Part shown: positions 8,578 through 16,493 of the stretch, one piece after another | How positions within the stretch are numbered: position 1 is the stretch's first letter | Layout: each line of letters opens with the position of its first letter | Assembly (NCBI GenBank): GCA_016711045.1 | Contig: JADJTT010000002.1 | Location: forward strand, 124,001 to 188,000 | Origin: Saprospirales bacterium | Lineage (GTDB): Bacteria; Bacteroidota; Bacteroidia; Chitinophagales; Saprospiraceae | Reading direction: 5' to 3' | DNA length: 64,000 bases | Translations under genes and position numbers: made by a program | Notes under the pieces: generated by a model | Seen by the model: the letters and a program-made list of their open reading frames with translations, nothing else | The model's database searches: none | Told to the model about the DNA's origin: nothing

Positions 8578-10518
8578 CTACCGGTAACCGGCTGAATTGG
8601 CCGGCAGCTGAATATCCACGATTGGGATCTTGATCTCCACCCGGGTGCCGATGGGTTTGCCGGAGCGTGCATTCTTCAGGTCAATGGTATTTACATAATG
8701 TACGCCTCCCTTGATCTGGTGGAGGATTTCCAGTCGCTTTTCGGTGATGGTAGTACCCATTGACCGAAAATTCACGCCTTCCACTTTTTTCTGATTCAAC
8801 TTACTGGCAGCCTCCCTTCCGATACCGTCGTCTTCCACCACACAGAGGAGGTTATTGTCGTCCAACGGGGTGAACCGCACCGTGATCTTCCCCTTTTTAC
8901 GGCTGCGCAGGCCATGTTCGATGGCGTTCTCCACATAGGGTTGAATGATCATGGTAGGCACCCCCAGGATATCTTCTTCAATATCATCATCTACGATGAT
9001 CTCAAAAAACAGTTTATCCTCAAACCGCAATTTGGCATTGATGGTGAGGTAATCTTCCAGGAATTCGATCTCTTCCTCCAGGGAGATGATCTCCAGTTCC
9101 GAGTACTCGAGGCTTTTGCGCATGAGGTTGGCAAATTTGGCGAGGTACTTGGAGGCATTTTTCACTTCATTGGAGGTGATGTAGTTCTGAATGCCGTTGA
9201 GTGCATTGTAGAGGAAATGCGGGTTCATCTGGGCCCGCAACGCCTTGAGTTGCAAGCGGGTAGCCTGCAACCGGAGCAGTTCAGCTTCTTTCTTCTTTGT
9301 TTCCGCATCGTACTTCACCTCCAGTTCCATCACCTTGCGGATATTGAGCTCGTGCGCGTACTTTTCGGCATATTGGTCGTACAGCATCTGGTACTCATAC
9401 GCGCTTTTGAAGTCATTGATCTCGGCATGGTAGGAGGCAATTTCTTTTAGGATGCCGGAGATCTGCTTAAGGTCTTCGATCTTTTTGGCGAAATTATAGG
9501 CCTCCACAAAATGCTGCATGGCCTTGTCATTCTCGCCTGTTTCCAGGCATACCAAGGCTCGCCAGCGTTCGAGATTGGAGAAATTGTAATAATCGTCGGC
9601 CTTGACCTTCTTGTAGATGCGCTCGGCGCGATTGAAGAGTTGCAGGGCTTCATCGAACTGCCTGTTGAGGAAAGAGATATACCCCAGGTTGGCGTAGGCG
9701 CTAGCCCTTGCCAGGATACTGGAGTCGTCGCGTTCTTCCAATGCTTTTTTGAAGTTGATTTCGGCATTCTCGTTGTCGTTGAGCGCGATGTAGCCGCTGC
9801 CCACATTGAGGTAGTGCCAGGATAGCCGGGTACGCATGCCGAGGTTTTCGCACATTTCAGCTGCTTTGCGATAAGCCCGGACGCTTTTTTTCCAATCGTT
9901 GTTGTGTTCGAACACCTTTCCCAGGCCACTGTAGATCAGGGTCAGAAAATAATAGTCCATGTACTCCAGGGGCCCTGCAATCGACTGCAGTTGCTTATCG
10001 GCTTCGAGAAAAGATTCAATGGCCTTGGAAAAATTGGAGTAATGCAGGTGGAGGTACCCTTCGCGGCAAATAATACGAGCCTGAAGTTGTGCATCAGGGA
10101 AAAGCTTGAGCAGTTTGGTCGCTTTATCCAACAGGGCAGAAGCCTTGTCCATGTTGTTCTGGTTGATATGCACTCCGGCAAGCTGGATATAGACCGAAGC
10201 CTGCTCTGTGATATCTCCCCGTTCTTCAATAAAGTCCCTGGCTTGCTCGAAATATTCTTCCGCCTCATTGAAACGGTAGAGCTGATTTTCCACAAACCCC
10301 TGATACAGGTAATAGTGGATCGAAAAGTCGGGCATATCCAGCTCTTCGATCAATTGCCCCATTTCTTCCATCAGGACCTTGGCCCGCCGTGCATTGGTAA
10401 ACTGGAAATGATCGATCAGCCGGTCCAGCAATACCAGCCGCTGCCTGGGGTCCTTTTGCTCTTTCAACTGCCTTTCCCATTGGCTGGCGGACGTCTTTAT
10501 GGCTGTCGAAATTCTCAT
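8578..10518 (-). CDS. TPR-containing sensor histidine kinase, LytS/YehU (His_kinase PF06580) type
   Basis: A 646-residue protein. Residues from about 20 to 380 are helical TPR repeats. A coiled-coil (KKKEAELLRLQATRLQLKALRAQ) leads into the kinase domain: the phosphoacceptor region QMNPHFLYNALNGIQ with His434, an N-box PYVENAIEHGL with Asn531, and the G-box DDGIG at 563-567. No signal peptide or transmembrane helix is visible, so it should be cytoplasmic and sense through protein contacts. Kinases of this family phosphorylate LytTR-type regulators, and one is encoded 457 bases upstream on the same strand. Between the two lies a 50-codon gene for a double-glycine leader peptide. Two leftward terminators follow the stop. 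Confidence 0.9.
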   Translation of the reverse strand: MRISTAIKTSASQWERQLKEQKDPRQRLVLLDRLIDHFQFTNARRAKVLMEEMGQLIEELDMPDFSIHYYLYQGFVENQLYRFNEAEEYFEQARDFIEERGDITEQASVYIQLAGVHINQNNMDKASALLDKATKLLKLFPDAQLQARIICREGYLHLHYSNFSKAIESFLEADKQLQSIAGPLEYMDYYFLTLIYSGLGKVFEHNNDWKKSVRAYRKAAEMCENLGMRTRLSWHYLNVGSGYIALNDNENAEINFKKALEERDDSSILARASAYANLGYISFLNRQFDEALQLFNRAERIYKKVKADDYYNFSNLERWRALVCLETGENDKAMQHFVEAYNFAKKIEDLKQISGILKEIASYHAEINDFKSAYEYQMLYDQYAEKYAHELNIRKVMELEVKYDAETKKKEAELLRLQATRLQLKALRAQMNPHFLYNALNGIQNYITSNEVKNASKYLAKFANLMRKSLEYSELEIISLEEEIEFLEDYLTINAKLRFEDKLFFEIIVDDDIEEDILGVPTMIIQPYVENAIEHGLRSRKKGKITVRFTPLDDNNLLCVVEDDGIGREAASKLNQKKVEGVNFRSMGTTITEKRLEILHQIKGGVHYVNTIDLKNARSGKPIGTRVEIKIPIVDIQLPANSAGYR

Positions 10519-10561
10519 TTTATCGGTTTTTTTTCCAAAGACCAGAAAGATAACAATAAAT

Positions 10562-10569
10562 CAAATATA
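10562..10569 (-). promoter_or_regulatory. Candidate -7 element for the histidine kinase gene
   Basis: On the minus strand TATATTTG matches the Bacteroidota -7 consensus TAnnTTTG, 43 bases before the kinase ATG. No TTTG was found at the ideal 20-base spacing, so this is a half-match only. Confidence 0.35.
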
Positions 10570-10597
10570 AGAATATTCAAATAGGTAGGCCGTAAAC

Positions 10598-10634
10598 AAA
10601 AAAGAGGTTGCATGGAATGTGCAACCTCTTTTTT
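10598..10634 (-). terminator. Bidirectional terminator after the GG-leader peptide gene
   Basis: Perfect 15-base arms (AAAAAAGAGGTTGCA at 10598-10612 and its complement at 10620-10634) with a 7-base loop and A/T tracts on both sides. It lies 16 bases past the stop of the small peptide gene on the minus strand, separating it from the kinase gene. Confidence 0.88.
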
Positions 10635-10650
10635 ACGAAGTGAGGATTTA

Positions 10651-10803
10651 TTATTGCGGAAGAATATTGCCGCAAATGTTCAACCAGCGTTTCCACCGAT
10701 TTTTCTTATCCCGTCCCCCGACGATATTCTTCATCTCTTCTTTCTTGAGTTCTTTCAAGTCCTTTTTCAGATCCTCAAGATCTTTCTTCTTGGATTTTCC
10801 CAT
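10651..10803 (-). CDS. Double-glycine leader peptide: candidate RiPP/bacteriocin or pheromone precursor
   Basis: A 50-residue open frame between the LytTR regulator and kinase genes. Residues 1-30 form a lysine/glutamate-rich helical leader ending LKKEEMKNIVGG. Counting back from the GG, the hydrophobic positions Ile-4, Met-7, Leu-12 and Leu-15 and Glu-8 all match the classical double-glycine leader processed by C39 peptidases, as in ComC, bacteriocins and the GG-Bacteroidales natural product precursors. The predicted core after GG is RDKKNRWKRWLNICGNILPQ: 20 residues, strongly basic at its N-terminal half, with two Trp and one Cys. It has its own -7 motif (10875-10882) and an excellent terminator. 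No C39 exporter or modification enzyme is encoded nearby. It could still be a non-secreted small protein. Confidence 0.72.
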   Translation of the reverse strand: MGKSKKKDLEDLKKDLKELKKEEMKNIVGGRDKKNRWKRWLNICGNILPQ

Positions 10804-10874
10804 AGCAAAATCAATTTGGAATGTAACACAGGGATAAAAAACTTACGGGCTCTTGGGGGGAATAAAACCCAATT

Positions 10875-10882
10875 CAAAGGTA
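10875..10882 (-). promoter_or_regulatory. Candidate -7 element for the GG-leader peptide gene
   Basis: On the minus strand TACCTTTG fits TAnnTTTG, 71 bases before the peptide start codon and after the stop of the LytTR gene. The region 20 bases upstream is T-rich (GTTTTA) but lacks a perfect TTTG. Confidence 0.45.
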
Positions 10883-10975
10883 TAAAATTAATCCCAACGG
10901 TAAAACTCCTGCCCCCAAAGAATTGCCCTTGGAAAAACATAATTTTTTTAAGAATAAGATATTACTGAATAAAGG

Positions 10976-11773
10976 TCAGAGCACCTCCTGCAACCGCCGC
11001 ATTTGCTCCATGAAAGAGGGTCTGCGCCGGCGCGACACATCGATTTTTTTTCCATCGTCCATGACGAGGTACCCGCCGTCCCCTTTCACAAATTTGCGCA
11101 TGTAATTCAGGTTGATGACATGGCGTTTATGGACCCGGTAGAAGTTGAGTCCCTGCAGCATTTCTTCGTAGGCCTTGATCGTCTTGGAAGCCGTGATCTT
11201 ATCGCCGCTTTTGAGAAAAATGTGGGTATAGTTGTCCTCGGCCTCAAAGCGAACGATATCGCGCAGGTTGACAAAATACATGCCATCCAGGGCCGAGATG
11301 CTCATCTTTTCAAAGGCATTCGGGTTGTTGTATACGTGGTTGAAGACATCCAGTTTGCTATCGATCCGGTTTTCGCCGCGCGGGCGGATCCGTTTGACAG
11401 CCGCCTGCAGGGCCTCGGGGTCGATAGGCTTCATTATGTAGCCGATCGAGCTGTATTCACAGGCCTTGATCGCAAATTCATTGAAAGCGGTCACAAAAAT
11501 GATGTCGAAGTCAATGGGCCGCAACTCGTTTAACAGGGAGAATACCAGGCCATCAGGCAGGTTGATATCCAACAAGGCCACATCGGGCTGAAAATTGGGG
11601 TCGTCGAACAGGTCCTGAGCCTCTTGTATATTGGTGGCCTCCCCTATCACTTCAATGTCTTCACAATACTTGGCCAACTGATTTTTCAAGTTGTTCATGC
11701 CTTTCAACTCGTCTTCGACTAATACTGCTTTGATCACGGGTAATCGTTTTTGGTGTAAAGAAGCGTTTTTCAA
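10976..11773 (-). CDS. LytTR-family response regulator
   Basis: A 265-residue two-domain regulator. The receiver domain has the acidic pair Glu20-Asp21, phosphoacceptor Asp69 (LLDINLPDG), Thr95 (FVTAF) and Lys115 (MKPID). The C-terminal LytTR DNA-binding domain spans about residues 155-262, with FEAEDNYTHIFL, FYRVHKRHVINLNY and KIDVSRRRRP. It probably regulates transcription in response to the TPR kinase encoded downstream on the same strand. The first 10 or so residues precede the receiver fold, so an internal start is possible. The small double-glycine peptide gene lies between this gene and the kinase, so the three could form one signalling unit. Confidence 0.92.
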   Translation of the reverse strand: MKNASLHQKRLPVIKAVLVEDELKGMNNLKNQLAKYCEDIEVIGEATNIQEAQDLFDDPNFQPDVALLDINLPDGLVFSLLNELRPIDFDIIFVTAFNEFAIKACEYSSIGYIMKPIDPEALQAAVKRIRPRGENRIDSKLDVFNHVYNNPNAFEKMSISALDGMYFVNLRDIVRFEAEDNYTHIFLKSGDKITASKTIKAYEEMLQGLNFYRVHKRHVINLNYMRKFVKGDGGYLVMDDGKKIDVSRRRRPSFMEQMRRLQEVL

Positions 11774-11831
11774 TCCAACGCAAATTAATAAAAATATTTT
11801 TACTATATGTATTGCCCTCCCTTTCTAACGG

Positions 11832-12626
11832 CTATTTCTTTGGTCGGGCCTGGGCCAGGGCATCCTCAAACGAGACCTTCGGAAATACCGTCAGCTTTCC
11901 GCCTACGGTGGCATCCAGGATCTGCCGCTCATCCTTTCGATAGAAATAATTGGCCAGATGGTAGGATACCTCCGAGCCGTATACATCGGCCAGCTGCCAT
12001 TGCTGTCCCTTGAAATAATCGGGGTGAAAGTGGTTGACATCCTCTCCTTCAAATACCTGTGTTTCATGCGCACTCCCGCTCTGCTTGAAACTGTGATCCA
12101 CCCCGATCAGGAACACCCGTTCGAAACCCATATAATAGGCGATTTGTAAGGCTACAAACGTCACAGTATTCCCTTCGCAGATGGGTTGTGAAAGATCCTC
12201 ATAAAAGCTCCAGGTGTTGAGGGTATGCATCCGGTGTATATGCGGCCGGTCGGCTACCACGCCCTGGGAGGCGGTATAGGAAAGAAACACCGGGCAGTCC
12301 ATTTGCTCAAATTCGGCGTGGCTCTGTTCGATGACCAGGGCATTGGTGGAAACCAGGTAACTAAGGTCCAACTCAAAGCGGTCGAAGATGAGGTAGATCT
12401 TATTCAACCCGAAGGTATGATAATTGGCCAGGGGCGACAGGTCCATTTGACCCAGCGAAGGCCCGTTTCCCATGATGAAGCAGTCCTGCCCCCGGTGGAT
12501 ATTGTGAAACTTCCGGAGGGCAGGCGCGTATTTCCGCCGCCAGTGAAGGTAGCGGTAGGCCTCTTGCCATTTCTCTTTCTTTCCCAGTAAATTGATGCCA
12601 AATAAGGCTCCTTGTGGACGTGCCAT
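11832..12626 (-). CDS. DUF115 / MptE-like protein of glycan biosynthesis type
   Basis: A 264-residue cytoplasmic protein. The core has the DUF115 signatures IMGNGPSLGQMDLSPL near residue 51 and FLIGVDHSF near 171, which in the family (related to 6-hydroxymethylpterin diphosphokinase MptE) form a nucleotide-type diphosphate binding site. Bacterial members are usually found in surface polysaccharide or flagellin glycosylation loci. It is the last gene of a tight three-gene operon: two bases separate its ATG from the stop of the SDR gene. The reaction is not known for this branch; a role in making or attaching an unusual sugar is inferred from family and neighbours. Confidence 0.75.
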   Translation of the reverse strand: MARPQGALFGINLLGKKEKWQEAYRYLHWRRKYAPALRKFHNIHRGQDCFIMGNGPSLGQMDLSPLANYHTFGLNKIYLIFDRFELDLSYLVSTNALVIEQSHAEFEQMDCPVFLSYTASQGVVADRPHIHRMHTLNTWSFYEDLSQPICEGNTVTFVALQIAYYMGFERVFLIGVDHSFKQSGSAHETQVFEGEDVNHFHPDYFKGQQWQLADVYGSEVSYHLANYFYRKDERQILDATVGGKLTVFPKVSFEDALAQARPKK

Positions 12627-12628
12627 CG

Positions 12629-13360
12629 CTAAAGATCTTTTAATACGGAACTAATACCCCCATCGAGTGAAATATTAGCGCCGTGAATGAATCCCTGGCT
12701 CTCGGAAGCCAGGAAAAGAGCTAACCGGGCCACTTCTTCCGGTACGCCGATCCGTTTCACCGGATGGACCTTCTTCAGCTCCTCCAGCGCCTCTTTTGCA
12801 TTTTTAAACCCCGCCCGAAGCATGGGTGTATCTACCGCAGCCGGACTGATTGCATTTACCCGAACCCGCCCCTCCAGATCTACAGCCATGGCTTTGGTAA
12901 GGCCCACGAGCGCATTTTTGGAAGTGGCGTAGGTCAGAAACCCCGGCTTGGTCAGTTGGTGATGAATGCTGGCAATATTTATGATACAGCCTTTGTTGGC
13001 CTCCAATTGATCGAGAAAAAGCTTGCTCAACAGCATGGGGCCGGTCAGGTTGACGTTCAGGGTCTCCTGCCAGTCTTCAAGCTTGATATCCTGCAGCCGG
13101 TCCAGCCGCTGCACAGCTGCATTGTTGACCAGGACATCCAGGCTCGGGATGAGGTTTTCCAACTCTTCCGACAACCGTATCCGGTACTCCACATCCCATA
13201 CATACTGGTGTATGTCAAAATGGATAAACCGGTCGATATGGGCGCCATACCCTTCTTCCTCTTTATCCATTCCGTACACATAGTAATTCTGCTCCCGGAA
13301 GGCTTTGGCAATAGCTTCGCCAATTCCGCCTTTTACGCCGGTCACCAGAATGCATTTCAT
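12629..13360 (-). CDS. SDR-family NAD(P)-dependent oxidoreductase
   Basis: A 243-residue classical short-chain dehydrogenase. It shows the cofactor motif TGVKGGIG at 7-14, a DIH acidic pair for the adenine, VNNAA, a catalytic Ser in NIASIHH, and Y-x-x-x-K in TYATSKNALVG. ATG 13360 is chosen because the fold begins right there; an upstream start at 13570 would run into the neighbouring gene. It sits between the hydroxyacid dehydrogenase gene (28-base gap) and the DUF115 gene (2-base gap), suggesting a shared small-molecule or sugar pathway. The substrate is unknown; the family is too broad to name one. Confidence 0.88.
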   Translation of the reverse strand: MKCILVTGVKGGIGEAIAKAFREQNYYVYGMDKEEEGYGAHIDRFIHFDIHQYVWDVEYRIRLSEELENLIPSLDVLVNNAAVQRLDRLQDIKLEDWQETLNVNLTGPMLLSKLFLDQLEANKGCIINIASIHHQLTKPGFLTYATSKNALVGLTKAMAVDLEGRVRVNAISPAAVDTPMLRAGFKNAKEALEELKKVHPVKRIGVPEEVARLALFLASESQGFIHGANISLDGGISSVLKDL

Positions 13361-13388
13361 TTTTGAAGTCTTGCTCACGGCAATAAAA

Positions 13389-14348
13389 TTAGTTTGACCA
13401 GTCTTCCTCCCGGAGAGGAACCTGGAGGAAGTTAAATAAATAGGTAATGGCCTGTTGACTGGCCCGATGCATGGCATCAACCGTGTTGGATCCGTTATGG
13501 GTGCCAAAAATACAATATTCAAATTGGCGCAGCGGCGAATCTGCAGGAAGAGGCTCGACCTCAAATACATCGAGAGCTGCCGAGTGTACCTGCCCTGCTT
13601 GCAGCGCTTCTATCAAGGCGCGCTCTTCGATGATCGGTCCCCTTGACACATTCACGATCCGCACGCCTTTTTTCATCAGCCCGATCGATTGGGCGTTGAG
13701 GAGGTGGCGTGAACCAGGGGTCAACGAGGCAGTAACGACCACGAAATCCGCCTCTTCCAGTTGTTCCGGAAAGGCGGAAAAACGGTAATTCGTTTCGTCC
13801 GACAAGGTATGCGGCGCAAAAGGATCATACACCCGGATGTGCATTCCGAGTGCCTGCAGGCGGCTGGCGGTAGCTTTTCCGATATCGCCAAAACCGATCA
13901 GGGCCACCTGCTTGCCGGAGAGGGAAATCCCCGCTGGCTTGGGCCAGTTGCCTTTGCGCACTTCGCGGTCAACCCAGAAGGTCTGCCGCGCCAGCCCGAT
14001 CACATAATTGACCGCGATGTCGGCTACTTCTGCGCCAAACATAAACGGGGTATTCGTCACCGGGATACCCAATTGTTTACAGGCGTTAAAATCGACGTTG
14101 TCGACGCCTACACCCCATTTGACCGCGGCTTTCAGGTGGCCTTGCCGGCCGGCGGCAAATACGCGCTCCGTCGCCGGATCGTCGCCTATGATCCAGCCAT
14201 CGACCTGAGGCACCAGTTGAATGAGTTCTTCCTCGCTCAATATTTGTACAACCTTGGGGGTCACCAATTCGATACCTTTCCTGGAGAATAGGGGTTTAAA
14301 GTCCTCAATTTGACCCAGCATGGGTGGGCAGGTGATCAATACGCGCAT
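13389..14348 (-). CDS. D-2-hydroxyacid dehydrogenase (phosphoglycerate dehydrogenase-like)
   Basis: A 319-residue NAD-dependent dehydrogenase of the D-isomer-specific family. It shows the GFGDIG Rossmann motif, the catalytic Arg in VNVSRGPII, Glu in ALDVFEVEPLP, and His in FGTHNGSN. There is no ACT regulatory domain, so it is a short form and not necessarily the serine-pathway SerA. It is the first gene of the operon that continues with the SDR and DUF115 genes. Together these could convert a hydroxyacid or sugar-acid precursor for a surface glycan, but the substrate is inference. ATG 14348 starts the first beta strand (MRVLITCP). Confidence 0.87.
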   Translation of the reverse strand: MRVLITCPPMLGQIEDFKPLFSRKGIELVTPKVVQILSEEELIQLVPQVDGWIIGDDPATERVFAAGRQGHLKAAVKWGVGVDNVDFNACKQLGIPVTNTPFMFGAEVADIAVNYVIGLARQTFWVDREVRKGNWPKPAGISLSGKQVALIGFGDIGKATASRLQALGMHIRVYDPFAPHTLSDETNYRFSAFPEQLEEADFVVVTASLTPGSRHLLNAQSIGLMKKGVRIVNVSRGPIIEERALIEALQAGQVHSAALDVFEVEPLPADSPLRQFEYCIFGTHNGSNTVDAMHRASQQAITYLFNFLQVPLREEDWSN

Positions 14349-14411
14349 GGTGATTTCTTTTCTGTAAAAATGGCGTCTATTCGTGGGTAAAGTAAGTACT
14401 TTTTTTTGCTT

Positions 14412-15965
14412 TTAAAGGAACCTGGCCACAGCCTGGGCTACATTTTGCCCATCCATCGCGGCGGAAATAATGCCCCCGGCATAACCGGCGCCTTCGCCCG
14501 CAGGAAAGAGCCCGGCTACTTCGACATGCATGTAGTTGTCTTTCCCCCTGGGAATACGCACCGGAGAACTGGTGCGACTCTCCGTGGCTATGACGTTGGC
14601 TTCTTCGGTAAAGTACCCTTTCATCGATCGTCCAAATTCCTCCATGCCTTTGGCAAGGCGGAGGTAGATACCCTTGGGCAGCAACTCGTGGAGCGGCGCC
14701 GGCAACAAGCCCGGAATGTAGGAGGTCGGAGGAAGGGATGCCGATAGTTTTCCGGCCACGAAATCCGTCATGCGCAGTGCGGGGGCCTGCTGCCCGCCCG
14801 TACCGAAAGCGAACATGGATTGTTCGACCGATTTTTGAAATTCTAACCCTGCAAAAACGCCGTATGATTGGAAAGGGCGCAGGTCTTCCATCTCTACCGC
14901 TACCACCGTGCCCGAATTGGCATAAGGCGAATCGCGCCTCGACAGGGACATCCCGTTGACCACGATCTCTCCGGGCGCTGTGGCAGCAGGCACGACCAGG
15001 CCTCCGGGACACATACAAAACGAAAAAACCCCTCGTCCGTCGACCTGACAAGCCAGCCGGTAGCTCGACGCCGGCAGGTGTTCCTCCCGGGGGTCCTGCC
15101 TGTACTGGATCCGGTCGATGAGGGGTTGAGGGTGTTCTACCCGAACCCCCAGTGCAAATGGCTTGGCTTCCATCCGAATGCCTTTACGGTGGAGGAGGTA
15201 GTAAATATCGCGCGCCGAATGGCCGGTGGCCAGGATAACCGCCTGCGAAAAATATTCCTGGGCGCCGTTGACCACTACCCCTTCCATCTTTGCGTCGCGC
15301 ACGATCAGATCAGTCACATGGGCATCGAAGTGGACCTCCCCGCCATACTTCAGGATGGTCTCCCGGATATTGGCTACGAGTTTGGGCAGTTTGTTGGATC
15401 CGATATGTGGATGCGCATCGACGAGGATATCGGGATCGGCCCCGTGCTCCACCAGCAGCCGCATAGCTTTCTCGATGCTCCCGCGCTTATGTGAGCGGGT
15501 GTAGAGCTTGCCGTCGGAATAGGTACCTGCGCCGCCTTCCCCAAAACAATAGTTCGAATGGGGATTTACCTCCCCGAATTGTTGGATAGCACGCAAGTCT
15601 CGTCTCCGGGTCTGGACATCTTTCCCCCTGTCGAACAAAATGGGTTTCAGCCCGGCTTCTATCAGTTCCAGTGCCGCAAAATAGCCAGCAGGGCCTGCTC
15701 CTACGATAAGTACCGGGGGGCGGTGTGCCACATCGCGAAGACCGGAAAGCAACGGCGCTTCGGGGGTAAAATCTTCCTGGATATACACCTCGACCCGGAG
15801 CAAAACCACGGGCCGGTAACCCCTGGCATCTATAGAACGTTTGAGCGGCCGTATATGCCGAATCTCTCCGATCGAAACGCCGGCAACCGAGGCCGCTCGT
15901 TCGCGCACCACATCCTCCCGTACCGCTTCATCCGGCAACAGCTTTAATTCGATCGTCTTTACCAT
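14412..15965 (-). CDS. FAD-dependent dehydrogenase, COG2509 type
   Basis: A 517-residue flavoprotein. An N-terminal about 80-residue domain (ELKLLPDEAVREDVV...) precedes the FAD-binding Rossmann motif VLIVGAGPAGYFAALEL at 85-101. CFGEGGAGTYSDGKLYTR is the hallmark stretch of the COG2509 family of uncharacterised FAD dehydrogenases. A second cofactor contact is the C-terminal GEGAGYAGGI with a following AAMDG. The physiological substrate is not established for this family. It lies 30 bases downstream of a small exported protein gene and 63 bases upstream of the hydroxyacid dehydrogenase operon, all in the same direction. Confidence 0.88.
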   Translation of the reverse strand: MVKTIELKLLPDEAVREDVVRERAASVAGVSIGEIRHIRPLKRSIDARGYRPVVLLRVEVYIQEDFTPEAPLLSGLRDVAHRPPVLIVGAGPAGYFAALELIEAGLKPILFDRGKDVQTRRRDLRAIQQFGEVNPHSNYCFGEGGAGTYSDGKLYTRSHKRGSIEKAMRLLVEHGADPDILVDAHPHIGSNKLPKLVANIRETILKYGGEVHFDAHVTDLIVRDAKMEGVVVNGAQEYFSQAVILATGHSARDIYYLLHRKGIRMEAKPFALGVRVEHPQPLIDRIQYRQDPREEHLPASSYRLACQVDGRGVFSFCMCPGGLVVPAATAPGEIVVNGMSLSRRDSPYANSGTVVAVEMEDLRPFQSYGVFAGLEFQKSVEQSMFAFGTGGQQAPALRMTDFVAGKLSASLPPTSYIPGLLPAPLHELLPKGIYLRLAKGMEEFGRSMKGYFTEEANVIATESRTSSPVRIPRGKDNYMHVEVAGLFPAGEGAGYAGGIISAAMDGQNVAQAVARFL

Positions 15966-15995
15966 GCGAAAAAATTGAGAAACAGCGTTAGTAGC

Positions 15996-16409
15996 TTATT
16001 TCCGGCGCTGATAGACACCCGCTCCAACTTTGTCAAAACTATCGGGAACGAACAGGCGCAGCTTAACCGTTTCGAAACAGGCAGTTTCTTTATAGCGTAT
16101 CGGGTCGCGCAAGGGATCGTTGGCGCTGAGCACCATCCCGGTTCCATTTCGCGCCTCGAGGATCTCATAGCGCTTCTTTTCTTCCACGAAAAACTTCAAA
16201 ACATGTGGCGGGGCGTCCCAGATCTGAATCTTGGTTTCGCTAAGGGCATTATCACCCGCCCAGAATTCGATCTCCACCTCCCCGATCAGGTCGAGTGACA
16301 GATTATCGATGCCGGCCAGGTCGAACGCCTGGTGGATCACCTTTTCATTTTGGGCGGACATGGCCGTCTGCATCAGGGTAATAAAAGAGACTAGGAAAAT
16401 CCAACGCAT
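15996..16409 (-). CDS. Small exported protein of unknown function, paralogue of the next gene upstream
   Basis: A 137-residue protein from ATG 16409, which begins a clear signal peptide (MRWIFLVSFITLMQTAMSAQ). An earlier in-frame start at 16454 would add residues from the terminator stem. The mature part is beta-rich: AFDLAGIDNLSLDLIGEVEIEFW, then KKRYEILEARNGTGMVL and a C-terminal VKLRLFVP strand. It shares spacing and several positions with the product of 16494-16949 (KSFNLEGNYAVQLDLPGIVEV, then GRYNIYGK and FSFTILCP), so the two look like diverged duplicates. Function is not recognised. It probably acts in the periplasm or envelope. Confidence 0.7.
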   Translation of the reverse strand: MRWIFLVSFITLMQTAMSAQNEKVIHQAFDLAGIDNLSLDLIGEVEIEFWAGDNALSETKIQIWDAPPHVLKFFVEEKKRYEILEARNGTGMVLSANDPLRDPIRYKETACFETVKLRLFVPDSFDKVGAGVYQRRK

Positions 16410-16434
16410 GAGGTTGTGTTTGTTTGGAGAATTG

Positions 16435-16471
16435 AAAAAAGGTACGCCGAGCATGCCCGGCGTACCTTTTT
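16435..16471 (-). terminator. Terminator between the two small exported protein genes
   Basis: The stem AAAAAGGTACGCCG (16436-16449) pairs with CGGCGTACCTTTTT (16458-16471), with A/T tracts on both sides, 22 bases past the stop of the upstream minus-strand gene. It should end the kdsA-side transcript. Confidence 0.85.
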
Positions 16472-16493
16472 AACGCCTGATTCACAGGTTTTG

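Noticed and set aside
13361..13570. Upstream extension of the SDR gene to 13570
   Set aside because: The extra residues overlap the end of the hydroxyacid dehydrogenase gene in another frame and precede the Rossmann motif without similarity to the family.
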